A stretch of DNA of 64,000 bases from contig NZ_RCDI01000001.1 in the NCBI RefSeq assembly GCF_003675875.1, forward strand, positions 992,001 to 1,056,000, given 5' to 3'. Below, in pieces: positions 50,343-59,181 of the stretch. Origin of the DNA: Halostella limicola (lineage in GTDB: Archaea > Halobacteriota > Halobacteria > Halobacteriales > Natronoarchaeaceae). Both the position numbers and the translations under genes were made by a program. How positions within the stretch are numbered: the first letter of the stretch is position 1; each line of letters opens with the position of its first letter. Under the pieces are notes generated by a model. The model saw nothing but the letters and a program-made list of their open reading frames with translations. It was not told the DNA's origin and made no database searches.

Positions 50343-51413
50343 TCAGTCCTCGCCGGACTCGTAGTGGTCGCCGGCGGCCTCGGGGATGCGGGTCTTGCCG
50401 ACCAGCGCCAGCACGAGGATGACAGTCACGAACGGGATGGTCCGGATCAGCGAGTCCGGCACCGCGAACGTGCCGACGGTCTGGAGGCGGATCTGGATCG
50501 CGTCCAGGCCGGCGAACAGCATCGTCGACAGCATCGCCCCGATGGGGTTGTAGTTCCCGAACAGGTACGCGACGATGGCGATGAACCCCTTCCCGTTGAC
50601 CATCGTCGGCCCGTTACCGGTGAACTGGCCGATGTTGAACGCCAGCGACGCGCCGCCCATCCCCGAGAGCACGCCCGAGAGGAGGACGGCCGAGTAGCGG
50701 ACGCGGGAGACGCTCACGCCCGCGGTGTCGAGCGCCTTCGGGTTCTCGCCGGCCGCGCGCACCCACCGACCGAACGAGGTGCGGTTGAGGGTGTACCAGG
50801 AGAGCGCCACCGCGAGGAACATCAGGTAGACGGCCGGCGTCGCGTCGAACAGCGCGCCGAGGAACGGCACGTCGGCGAGCACCGGCACCGTGATGGTGTT
50901 GAACGACTGGACGCTCGAGGTGTTCGGCCCGTTGTAGATGACCTGCGAGGCGAACGGCGCGAGCCCCAGCGCGATGAGCCACACGGCCAGCCCGGCGATG
51001 ATCTGGTCCGCGCGGAACTCGATGCAGACCACGGCGAAGACGGCCGCGAGCAGCGTCGACGCGACGACCCCGACGAGGAACCCGGCCCAGAGGGAGCCGG
51101 TCACGTCGGTGCCGTAGACGGCGGCGAACGCCGAGATGATGAGCAGCCCCTCCAGCCCGATGTTGATCACGCCGGACTTCTCGGCGAAGATGCCCCCGAG
51201 CGCCGCGAAGACGATGGGGGCCGCGAGGCGGAGCGTGCTCGACAGCGCGGACTTCGAAGCGATGATCCCGAACAGGGTCGCCGCTCCCGACTCGGGCGCG
51301 ACCAGCGCGGCGGCCGCGAGTCCGAGCAGCGCGAGCACGGCGACGGCCGCCACGACGATGCGCCCCGAGGGGTTGCCGAACCGTTCGGAGAGCCCGCCCA
51401 TCTCCTCAGTCAT
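50343..51413 (-). CDS. BMP-type nucleoside ABC transporter permease (second)
   Basis: A 356-residue protein with about eight membrane segments of the BPD_transp_2 family. GVINIGLEGLLIISAFAA and AGENPKALDTAGVS are family motifs. It overlaps the other permease gene by eight bases, so the operon order is substrate-binding lipoprotein, ATPase, permease, permease. Likely imports nucleosides or related bases. Confidence 0.87.
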   Translation of the reverse strand: MTEEMGGLSERFGNPSGRIVVAAVAVLALLGLAAAALVAPESGAATLFGIIASKSALSSTLRLAAPIVFAALGGIFAEKSGVINIGLEGLLIISAFAAVYGTDVTGSLWAGFLVGVVASTLLAAVFAVVCIEFRADQIIAGLAVWLIALGLAPFASQVIYNGPNTSSVQSFNTITVPVLADVPFLGALFDATPAVYLMFLAVALSWYTLNRTSFGRWVRAAGENPKALDTAGVSVSRVRYSAVLLSGVLSGMGGASLAFNIGQFTGNGPTMVNGKGFIAIVAYLFGNYNPIGAMLSTMLFAGLDAIQIRLQTVGTFAVPDSLIRTIPFVTVILVLALVGKTRIPEAAGDHYESGED

Positions 51414-52638
51414 CGTCGGCACCCCCTGCGGCGGCGGGGCGGTCGCCCTCTCCGGGCGCCGAGATCCGCCGGCCGATGATCCTGAAGAACTCGGGCATCG
51501 CGACGAAGAGGATGATCAGTCCCCTGAGGACGCCGATGAGCTGCGGCGGGACGTCCGTCGCGAAGTCGACGACGCTGGACCCCGACTTCAGCACGCCGAA
51601 CAGGAAGGCGGCGAACACCGCGCCGACGGGGTGGTTTCCCGCGAGGATAGAGACGGTGATCCCGTCGAAGCCGTACGAGGGGACGCCCGTCTGGAAGTTC
51701 CCGAGCACCATCAGCACGTAGACCGCCCCGCCGATCCCGCCCAGCGCGCCCGAGAGCGTCAGGGACGCGACGACGGTTCGGGCCGAGTCGACGCCGCCGT
51801 ACTCGGCTGCCTCGGGCTGGAGTCCGGACGTGCGGATGTCGTAGCCGAACGACGTATGCTCGAGCATGTAGTAGATGCCGCCGACGAACGCGAACGCGAC
51901 GAGCAACGCGATAAGCGAGAAGTCGAGCCGCGGGTCGAACAGGACCGTGGGGAACGTCGCGTAGTCCGGCAGCGTTACCGTCTGGTTCGCCTGGCTGTTC
52001 GGGTCGCCGAAGTGGGCGTTGACGAGATACAGCGCGACGAGGGAGGCGACGAAGTTGAGCATGATCGTCGTGATCACCTCGTTGGCGTCGGCGTACGCCT
52101 TGAGCGCGCCCGGGATCGCGCCGTAGAGGCCGCCGCCGAGCGCGCCGACGAACAGCCCGAACGGGATGAGCACGAGCGTGCCGAGCGCGCCCGAGAGGAA
52201 GGGGGCGACCCACAGCACGGCGAGCGCGGACGCCAGCGCGCCGACGACGAGCTGGCCCTGCGTCCCGATGTTGAAGATGCCGGCGCGGAACGCGAGCGCG
52301 ACCGACAGCCCGGTGAAGATGAGCACCGTCGTCTCCCGCAGCGTGACCGCGAACTGCGGGTTCAGCGGCGACCAGCCGCCGCTGAGCGGGTCGCCGAGCG
52401 CGCCGAGGAACAGCCGGTCGAACACGAGCACCGGGTCGTAACACAGCGTCTGCCCCCCGAGCGTCATCACCGGGGTCCGGCAGGTCGCGATGAACCCGGA
52501 GACGACGATGATGAGGGTGCCGACGAGGATCGACAGCAGGAGGGCGGCGCCGGCGATGAACAGGCGCTCGCCGGCCGACGCCCGCGACAGGTCCACGAGC
52601 CCCTGGCGGATGCGGTCGATCCAGCCCCCGTCGCTCAT
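51406..52638 (-). CDS. BMP-type nucleoside ABC transporter permease (first)
   Basis: A 410-residue permease from the ATG at 52638 (MSDGGWIDRIRQGLV). Multiple membrane segments and the family stretch GIFNIGTQGQLVVGA, with GLQPEAAEYGGVDSAR in the cytosolic coupling region. It overlaps the ATPase gene's stop by four bases and the second permease by eight. Partner of the above in the complex. Confidence 0.87.
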   Translation of the reverse strand: MSDGGWIDRIRQGLVDLSRASAGERLFIAGAALLLSILVGTLIIVVSGFIATCRTPVMTLGGQTLCYDPVLVFDRLFLGALGDPLSGGWSPLNPQFAVTLRETTVLIFTGLSVALAFRAGIFNIGTQGQLVVGALASALAVLWVAPFLSGALGTLVLIPFGLFVGALGGGLYGAIPGALKAYADANEVITTIMLNFVASLVALYLVNAHFGDPNSQANQTVTLPDYATFPTVLFDPRLDFSLIALLVAFAFVGGIYYMLEHTSFGYDIRTSGLQPEAAEYGGVDSARTVVASLTLSGALGGIGGAVYVLMVLGNFQTGVPSYGFDGITVSILAGNHPVGAVFAAFLFGVLKSGSSVVDFATDVPPQLIGVLRGLIILFVAMPEFFRIIGRRISAPGEGDRPAAAGGADDD

Positions 52639-54182
52639 CCCGTCACCTCCAGCCCGCCAACCTCGATGTCGGGACGCTGCCCGGCCATCAGCAGGCCGAG
52701 TTGCTCCTCGGTCACCGCGTCGGGGTCGACGACGTCCATCAGCTGTCCCTCGTAGATGACGCCGAGCCGGTCGGACAGCGACTGCACTTCGTCGAGCTTC
52801 GAGGAGACGAGCAGGATCGCCTTCCCCTCGGCTCGGAGGTCGTTGATCCGGTCGTGGATGAACTCCGTCGACCCGATGTCGACGCCGCGGGTCGGGTGGG
52901 AGGCCACGACGAGCCGCGGGTCGCGGGCGAGCTCGCGGCCGACGACGAACTTCTGCTGGTTGCCGCCGGACAGCGATTGCGCCTTCGCGTCGGCGTCCGG
53001 CGGACGGACGTCGTACTCGTCGACGATGGTCTCGGCGTGGTCGCGGGTGTGCTTCCAGTCGATGCGCCCGCGGTTCGCGTACGGTTCGGCGTGCTGGCTC
53101 CCGAGCAGGCCGTTGCTCACCAGGTCGAAGTCCATCACCAGTCCGCGCTCCTGACGGTCCTCCGGGATGTACGCCATGCCCGCCTCGGTGCGCTCCCGGC
53201 GGCGGTCCTCGGTGACGTCCTCGCCGTCGAAGACCACGCGGCCCTCGTCGGCGAAGTCGAGGCCGGTGATCGCCTCGACGAGTTCGGACTGGCCGTTCCC
53301 GTCGACGCCGGCGATGCCGAACACCTCGCCTTCGCGGACCTGGAGCGAGATACCGTCGACGGCCCGGACGCCGCGCTCGTCCTCCATGACCACGTCCTCG
53401 CAGGCGAGGACGGTGTCGCCGGGCGTCGCGTCGGGGCGGTCGACGTCCATCAGCACCTCGCGGCCGACCATCATCTCCGCCAGGTCGTTCCGAGTGACCT
53501 CCTCGGTCGGGACCGTACCGACCTTCTCCCCGTCGCGGAGGACGGTCACGTCGTCGGCCGAGTTCATCGCCTCGCCGAGCTTGTGCGTGATGAAGATGAT
53601 CGTCTTGCCCTGGTCGGTGAGCTCCTCGAACACCGAGAACAGGTCCTCGACCTCCTGGGGCGTGAGGACGGCGGTCGGCTCGTCGAGGATGAGCACGTCG
53701 GCTCCGCGGTACAGCGCCTTGAGGATCTCGACTCGCTGCTGGGCGCCGACCGAGAGGTCCTCGATGAGGGCGTCCGGATCGACGTCGAAGCCGTACCGCT
53801 CGGAGAGCTCGACGACCTCCCGACGGGCGCGCTCGTCGTCGACGGTCATGCCGAGCCACTTGCGCGGTTCGTTGCCGAGCGTGATGTTCTCGGCGACGGT
53901 CATGGGGTCGACTAGCATGAAGTGCTGGTGAATCATGCCGACGCCGGCGTCGATAGCGTCTCTCGGGGAGTCGAAGTTGCGTTTCTCTCCGTTGACGATC
54001 ACGTTCCCCTCTTCGGGCTGGTACAGGCCGTAGAGGACGTTCATCAACGTCGTCTTGCCGGCTCCGTTCTCGCCGAGTAGGGCGTGAACGGTGCCGCGTT
54101 CGACGCGGAGGTCGACGTCGTCGTTGGCGACGACCCCTGGGAATCGTTTGGTGATCCCGTCGAGGTGGACGGCACCTGTCAT
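52635..54182 (-). CDS. BMP-type nucleoside ABC transporter ATPase (duplicated ABC domains)
   Basis: A 515-residue protein with two ABC domains. Domain 1: Walker A GENGAGKT (37-44), signature LSVGAQQRVEI and Walker B LILDEPT. Domain 2 has a weak Walker A (AGVDGNGQSE) but the signature LSGGNQQKFVVGREL. The asymmetric arrangement is normal for the sugar/nucleoside (RbsA/YufO-like) family. It energises the two permeases; the start codon is the ATG at 54182. Confidence 0.92.
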   Translation of the reverse strand: MTGAVHLDGITKRFPGVVANDDVDLRVERGTVHALLGENGAGKTTLMNVLYGLYQPEEGNVIVNGEKRNFDSPRDAIDAGVGMIHQHFMLVDPMTVAENITLGNEPRKWLGMTVDDERARREVVELSERYGFDVDPDALIEDLSVGAQQRVEILKALYRGADVLILDEPTAVLTPQEVEDLFSVFEELTDQGKTIIFITHKLGEAMNSADDVTVLRDGEKVGTVPTEEVTRNDLAEMMVGREVLMDVDRPDATPGDTVLACEDVVMEDERGVRAVDGISLQVREGEVFGIAGVDGNGQSELVEAITGLDFADEGRVVFDGEDVTEDRRRERTEAGMAYIPEDRQERGLVMDFDLVSNGLLGSQHAEPYANRGRIDWKHTRDHAETIVDEYDVRPPDADAKAQSLSGGNQQKFVVGRELARDPRLVVASHPTRGVDIGSTEFIHDRINDLRAEGKAILLVSSKLDEVQSLSDRLGVIYEGQLMDVVDPDAVTEEQLGLLMAGQRPDIEVGGLEVTG

Positions 54183-54250
54183 GCCACCCGGTTTTCTCGG
54201 GGGATTCTTAATAGTACGGTTTCAGATCGACCGACTCGATGGGATCTGTC

Positions 54251-55318
54251 TCACTGAGGGCTGTCGGGGACGTCGATGTCGCCAGCGATGATCTCCTCGC
54301 GGGTCGACGCGACGGCGTCCTTGACGTCCTGCGGGATCTGGGATTCCAGGTCCTGCCCGTAGACGCACGCGACGCCCTCTTCTTCGAGCCCGAGCGGCAC
54401 AGTCCGGCCGCCCTCGAACTCGTCGTTGACGGTCTCCTCGACGGCGTTGTACACGGCAGTGTCGACGCGTTTGACCATGCTCGCGAGGATGACGTCGGCG
54501 TAGGACTCGGCCGTCACCGACTGGTCGCGGTCGACGCCGATCGCGAAGCGGCCCTGCTCCTGCGCGGCGTCGAAGACGCCCGTCCCCGTGTTCCCCGCCG
54601 CATGGTAGACGATATCGGCGCCGGAGTTGTACATCGAGAGCGCCGCCTCCTTGCCGCCGGAGGGGTCGTTGAAGTCCCCGACGTACGAGGTCTGCACGTC
54701 GACGTCCTCGCTCGCGTGTTTCGCCCCCGCGATGAACCCGGCCTCGAACTTCTGGATGAGGTCGGACTCGACGCCGCCGACGAAGCCGACGTTCGTGGAG
54801 TCGGGACGGGTCGCCCCCGCACCCGCTTCGAACTCCATGCCGGTGAGCAGGCCGGCCATCTGCCCGACGAGGAACGACCCCTCGTGTTCCGCGAAGACGT
54901 ACGAGGCGACGTTGTCGGCGTCGACGACGCTGTCGACGATCTGGAAGCTCTGCTCGGGGTACTCCGCCGCGGTCTCAGAGAGCGCGTCGGCCTGCAGGAA
55001 GCCGATGCAGGAGACGAGGTCGTAATCGGGGTTCGTCGACTGGGCGAACTGCTGCTGGAGGTTGCTGAAGTCGGACACCTCCTCCGGCTGGACCTCGTCG
55101 TAGGAGATGTCGAGTTCCTCTTCGGCCTGCTGGATGCCGGTCTGGGCCTGGTCGTTGAACGACCCGTCGCCGAGACCGCCCGTGGCGTACACCATGCCGA
55201 TGTTGGCGGCCGCCTCGTCACCTCCACCGCCGCCGCCCCCGTTTCCGGTACAACCGGCGAAGCCGGCGAGCCCTGCTGCGCCGAGACCACTGACGAACTG
55301 CCGTCTGTTGATAGCCAT
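54251..55318 (-). CDS. BMP family substrate-binding lipoprotein
   Basis: A 355-residue protein. The N-terminus has a twin-arginine motif (NRRQFVSGLG) and the lipobox LAGFAGC (Cys23), so it is exported folded and lipid-anchored outside, followed by a Gly-rich linker. The Bmp domain (NIGMVYATGGLGDGSFND) binds nucleosides and delivers them to the ABC permeases. It is the first gene of the operon; the intergenic stretch before it (55319-55603) is about 285 bp. Confidence 0.92.
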   Translation of the reverse strand: MAINRRQFVSGLGAAGLAGFAGCTGNGGGGGGGDEAAANIGMVYATGGLGDGSFNDQAQTGIQQAEEELDISYDEVQPEEVSDFSNLQQQFAQSTNPDYDLVSCIGFLQADALSETAAEYPEQSFQIVDSVVDADNVASYVFAEHEGSFLVGQMAGLLTGMEFEAGAGATRPDSTNVGFVGGVESDLIQKFEAGFIAGAKHASEDVDVQTSYVGDFNDPSGGKEAALSMYNSGADIVYHAAGNTGTGVFDAAQEQGRFAIGVDRDQSVTAESYADVILASMVKRVDTAVYNAVEETVNDEFEGGRTVPLGLEEEGVACVYGQDLESQIPQDVKDAVASTREEIIAGDIDVPDSPQ

Positions 55319-55603
55319 ATCCGTTTCTGAGACTTATCTATCTTAAATTCATCGATAGTTGCGGTCGCGGTCGGCGAAAATGAAAACAGTGGGGACAGGT
55401 ACGCGGGCCGATCCGTCCCCTCGCAAACGCCGCAAACGAATGTGCTGGCGTGCCACGTCCCGCACACTCGAGTGTCGCGCCGCGGCGGCGAATCGACCGT
55501 CGCCCGCGGCGACGAATTGACCCCGGATGAGACGGCCGAACTCCGCTTTCCGCTGTCGCCGACAAGCGAAGGGTAGTTCACTCGCGCCCGCGATGTGTCG
55601 CGC

Positions 55604-57118
55604 ATGGACGCCGCAATCATCATCCTCGACGGGTGGGGACTCGGCGAGCACGACCGGCGCGACGCCGTCAAGGCGGCGGACACGCCGAACTTCGATCGCT
55701 ACGCCGAGTCCGGCGCGTACGGCACGCTGAACGTCACGGGACGTCGGGTCGGCCTCCCGGACGGACAGATGGGCAACAGCGAGGTCGGCCACCTGAACAT
55801 CGGCGCGGGACGGGTGGTCAAGCAGGAGTACACCCGCATCACTGACTCCATCGAGGAGGGCACCTTCCACACGAACGACGCGCTCCAGTCGGCGTCGACG
55901 TACGCCGAGGAGCACGACGGCCGGGTCCACTTCATGGGGCTCGTGAGCGACGGCGGCGTCCACTCCGACTACGAGCACCTGTTCGCGCTCGTCGAGATGG
56001 CCGCCGAGCGCGGGGTCGAGGCGGTCACGCACGCGTTCATGGACGGGCGCGACACGTCCCCGACGGCGGGCGCGGGCTACCTCCGCGAACTGGAGGAGGT
56101 CATCGAGGAGCACGGCACCGGCCACGTCGCCACCGTCACGGGCCGCTACTACGCGATGGACCGCGACCAGAACTGGAACCGGACGAAGCGCGCGTACGAC
56201 GCCATCGTGAACCGCGAGGCCGACCACGAGTCCGCCTCCTCCATCGCCGCCGTCGAGGAGTCCTACGACCGCGGCGACACCGACGAGTTCGTGGAGCCGA
56301 CGCTGGTGCGAGGTCGGCCCGCCCTCGAAGACGGCGACGCGGTCGTCTTCTTCAACTACCGCTCGGACCGCGCCCGCCAGTTGACTCGGATGCTGGCCGA
56401 CATCGACCCCGTCTGGGAGTTCGACACGTCGCCGCCGGACGTCGAGGTGGTGACGATGACCCAGTACGATAAGACGTTCGACCTGCCGGTCGCCTACCCG
56501 CCGCACCAGCCCGAGGACACGCTGGGCGAGGTGCTGGCCGACCACGGCCGCACGCAGCTCCGCATCGCCGAGTCCGAGAAGTACCCACACGTCACCTACT
56601 TCCTGAACGGGGGGCGAGAGGTGGAGTTCGACGGGGAGGTCCGCGAGATCGTCGAGTCGCCGCCGGTCGCCACCTACGACATGCAGCCGGAGATGAGCGC
56701 GGAGGGCGTCACCGACAACGCGATCCGCCTGATCGACGCCGACGACCCCGACCTGCTCGTCCTGAACTACGCCAACCCGGACATGGTCGGTCACACCGGC
56801 AACTACCGGGCGGCGATAACCGCCGTCGAGGCCGTCGACGAGCAGCTCGGCCGCCTCGTCGACCACCTCCGGAAGCGCGGGGCGCACGTCCTGATCACCG
56901 CGGACCACGGCAACGCGGACGACATGGGGACGGAAGCGGATCCTCACACCGCGCACACCTACAACGCCGTCCCGCTGGTCTACCTCGACCCCGAGGGGAC
57001 CGACGGCGGACGGCGCGTCCGCGAGGGCGGCACGCTCGCGGACATCGCGCCGACGGTGCTGTCGCTGATCGGCGTCGAACGGCCCGCGGCGATGACCGGC
57101 GAGAACCTGCTGGAGTGA
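55604..57118 (+). CDS. gpmI: 2,3-bisphosphoglycerate-independent phosphoglycerate mutase
   Basis: A 504-residue protein from the ATG at 55604 (MDAAIIILDGWGLGEHD). The metal site Asp9 and the phosphorylated Ser59 (MGNSEVGHLNIGAG) are present, and ITADHGNADDM supplies the remaining metal ligands. It interconverts 3- and 2-phosphoglycerate in glycolysis/gluconeogenesis. Its stop abuts the next convergent gene with no gap. Confidence 0.95.
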   Translation: MDAAIIILDGWGLGEHDRRDAVKAADTPNFDRYAESGAYGTLNVTGRRVGLPDGQMGNSEVGHLNIGAGRVVKQEYTRITDSIEEGTFHTNDALQSASTYAEEHDGRVHFMGLVSDGGVHSDYEHLFALVEMAAERGVEAVTHAFMDGRDTSPTAGAGYLRELEEVIEEHGTGHVATVTGRYYAMDRDQNWNRTKRAYDAIVNREADHESASSIAAVEESYDRGDTDEFVEPTLVRGRPALEDGDAVVFFNYRSDRARQLTRMLADIDPVWEFDTSPPDVEVVTMTQYDKTFDLPVAYPPHQPEDTLGEVLADHGRTQLRIAESEKYPHVTYFLNGGREVEFDGEVREIVESPPVATYDMQPEMSAEGVTDNAIRLIDADDPDLLVLNYANPDMVGHTGNYRAAITAVEAVDEQLGRLVDHLRKRGAHVLITADHGNADDMGTEADPHTAHTYNAVPLVYLDPEGTDGGRRVREGGTLADIAPTVLSLIGVERPAAMTGENLLE

Positions 57119-57514
57119 TTACAGGGCGGCGCGATCCTCTTTCACTGGCGGGAGGGCGAACGAGAGCACGACGTACGCGACGGTCGCGACGAGCAGGCCG
57201 CCGGCGATGGCGTCCGGGACACCGACGTCGGCGAACGCCCCCGCGAGCATCGAGACCGACCCTATCGAGAGACCGAACCCGAGGGCGCCCTCGTGGATCC
57301 CGCCGGGGGAGCCGTGTCCGTCCACTTCCTCGTTCTGGGCGAATACGTACGTGAGGAGGTAGTACGAACCGATCCCCTCCGTCACGAGGAGCACGCCGGC
57401 GAGGAGGTAACTCTCGAACAGGACGTACGCGACGGCGGCGAACGGCACCCCACCGGTCACGCCGAACGCCTTCGCGATCAGTTGCGTCTGTCCGTTGTCC
57501 GCTTCCGAGCCCAT
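57119..57514 (-). CDS. haloarchaeal membrane protein (131 aa)
   Basis: A 131-residue protein with four membrane segments (GVPFAAVAYVLFESYLLAGV, IGSYYLLTYVF, LGFGLSIGSVSMLAGAF, AGGLLVATVAYVVLSFAL). GDGHGSPGG-like loop in the middle. No motif of known function. Tail-to-tail with gpmI. Confidence 0.65.
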   Translation of the reverse strand: MGSEADNGQTQLIAKAFGVTGGVPFAAVAYVLFESYLLAGVLLVTEGIGSYYLLTYVFAQNEEVDGHGSPGGIHEGALGFGLSIGSVSMLAGAFADVGVPDAIAGGLLVATVAYVVLSFALPPVKEDRAAL

Positions 57515-57615
57515 GTTTTCTCTTCTTCACTCTCTAAACTTAACTATTTCCGAACCGAGAAACGCCGGCGGCGTCGGGACCATCACTATACGCTCTCGGT
57601 CCGAACCGTGCGACC

Positions 57616-58359
57616 ATGTGGACGTTCGAACGCCCGGAGTTCGACGCCGACGCTCGCAAGCGCATCTACGCCCACGTGGAGCGCCACGGCGAGGCGGACC
57701 CCTCCGCGGTCGCGGCGGCCGCGGGGGTCGACCCGGAGGGCTTCAACCACCACGTCACCGTGCTGAAACGCGACGGGTATCTGGAGAACGCGAACGGGAA
57801 GCTGCGAGTCGCCCGCGTCCCGTGCGAGACGGAGGAACACCGGGAGGCGGGGGTTACCTACGAGATACGGCCCGCCCGCGAGGACGACCTGACGGGCCTC
57901 GTCGGAGCGATCCGGGAAGTCTCCGGGGCGAAAACGGACATCGTGGCCGAAACCGTCGCGGAGCAACTGGACTACGAGGACGTCCTGCTCCGGCACAACA
58001 CCGTCGAGACGCGGATGTTCTTTGTCGGGACGGTCGGCGACGAGGTGGTCGGGTGGGCCCACGTCGAGACGCCGGAGGTCGCGAAGCTCGCCCACACGGC
58101 CGAGCTCACCCTCGGGGTGCTGGAGGGGTACCGCCGCCACGGCATGGGGAGTCACCTGCTGCAGCGCGCGCTGGAGTGGGCCGCGTCGAACGGGCTGGAA
58201 AAGGTGTACGCCAGCCTCCCGGCGACCAACGACGCGGGCGTCGAGTTCCTGCGCTCGCTCGGCTGGGAGACGGAGGCGGTCCGCGAGGACCACTACCGAG
58301 TCGACGGCGTGTACGTCGACGAGGTGATGCTGGCGACGCGGCTCGACCGGACGCCCTGA
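57616..58359 (+). CDS. HTH plus GNAT N-acetyltransferase protein
   Basis: A 247-residue protein. The N-terminal 70 residues are a winged-helix-like domain (ARKRIYAHVERHGEADPS, FNHHVTVLKRDGYLEN); the C-terminus is a GNAT acetyltransferase with acetyl-CoA loop YRRHGMGSHLL. Domain order suggests regulation of acetylation or a DNA-linked acetyltransferase. Convergent with nadC, one base apart. Confidence 0.82.
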   Translation: MWTFERPEFDADARKRIYAHVERHGEADPSAVAAAAGVDPEGFNHHVTVLKRDGYLENANGKLRVARVPCETEEHREAGVTYEIRPAREDDLTGLVGAIREVSGAKTDIVAETVAEQLDYEDVLLRHNTVETRMFFVGTVGDEVVGWAHVETPEVAKLAHTAELTLGVLEGYRRHGMGSHLLQRALEWAASNGLEKVYASLPATNDAGVEFLRSLGWETEAVREDHYRVDGVYVDEVMLATRLDRTP

Positions 58360-58360
58360 A

Positions 58361-59179
58361 CTACCCGGTCCGGAAGGAGTAGTCGAGCGACGGCGCGGAG
58401 TGGGTGAGCGCTCCCATCGATATTACGTCCACGCCCGTCCGCGCGTACGCGGGCACATCGCCGACGGCGATACCCCCCGAGGCCTCCGCGAGCGCGTCGG
58501 CGTCGGCCTCGCGGAGGCGGTCGACCGCCGTCGCCGTCTCCTCGGGCGTCATGTTGTCGAGCAGCACGACGTCCGCCCCCGCCGCGGCGGCCCGCGCCGC
58601 GTCGGCCGGGTCCTCCACCTCGGCCTCGACCTTCGTCGCGAAGGAGGCCTCCTCGCGGAAGCGCGCGATCGCTTCCTCCAGCCCCAGCTCCGCAGCGTGG
58701 TTCTCCTTGACCATGACCATGTGCGAGAGGTCGAGACGATGGGTGTCGCCGCCGCCCGCCGCGACCGCCCGCTTCTCGACGCCGCGGAGCCCCGGCGTCG
58801 TCTTGCGGGTGCCGGCGACAGCGACCGAATCGTTCACCTCTCGGGCCGCGTCGACCGCCGCACGCGTCTTCGTCGCGACGCCCGAGGCGTGGCCCGCGAC
58901 GTTGACGGCGACCCGTTCCCCCCGGAGGACCGACTGCGCGTCGCCCTCGCAGGTCAGCACCGTCTCGCCCGGTTCGACGCGATCGCCCGCGCCGACGCGC
59001 GCCGCGGCGTCGACGCCGAGGTATTCGAACACGGCCTCGGCCGCGTCGAGGCCGGCCGCGACGCCGGCTTCCTTCGCCACGAGGCGGCCGCTCGTCTCGC
59101 CGGGCACGTCGTTGGTCACGTCGTGGTGACCCAGGTCCTCGCGGAGCCAGCGCTCGACCTGCAGGTCGGTGACCGGCAC
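58361..59179 (-). CDS. nadC: nicotinate-nucleotide diphosphorylase (quinolinate phosphoribosyltransferase)
   Basis: A 272-residue protein; I chose the GTG at 59179 (VPVTDLQVERWL). The QPRTase motifs GTRKTTPGLRG and TRAAVDAAREV are present, with EVEDPADAARAAAAG at the C-terminal TIM-like part. It makes nicotinate mononucleotide from quinolinate and PRPP. It lies two bases after nadB. Confidence 0.93.
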   Translation of the reverse strand: MPVTDLQVERWLREDLGHHDVTNDVPGETSGRLVAKEAGVAAGLDAAEAVFEYLGVDAAARVGAGDRVEPGETVLTCEGDAQSVLRGERVAVNVAGHASGVATKTRAAVDAAREVNDSVAVAGTRKTTPGLRGVEKRAVAAGGGDTHRLDLSHMVMVKENHAAELGLEEAIARFREEASFATKVEAEVEDPADAARAAAAGADVVLLDNMTPEETATAVDRLREADADALAEASGGIAVGDVPAYARTGVDVISMGALTHSAPSLDYSFRTG

Positions 59180-59181
59180 GG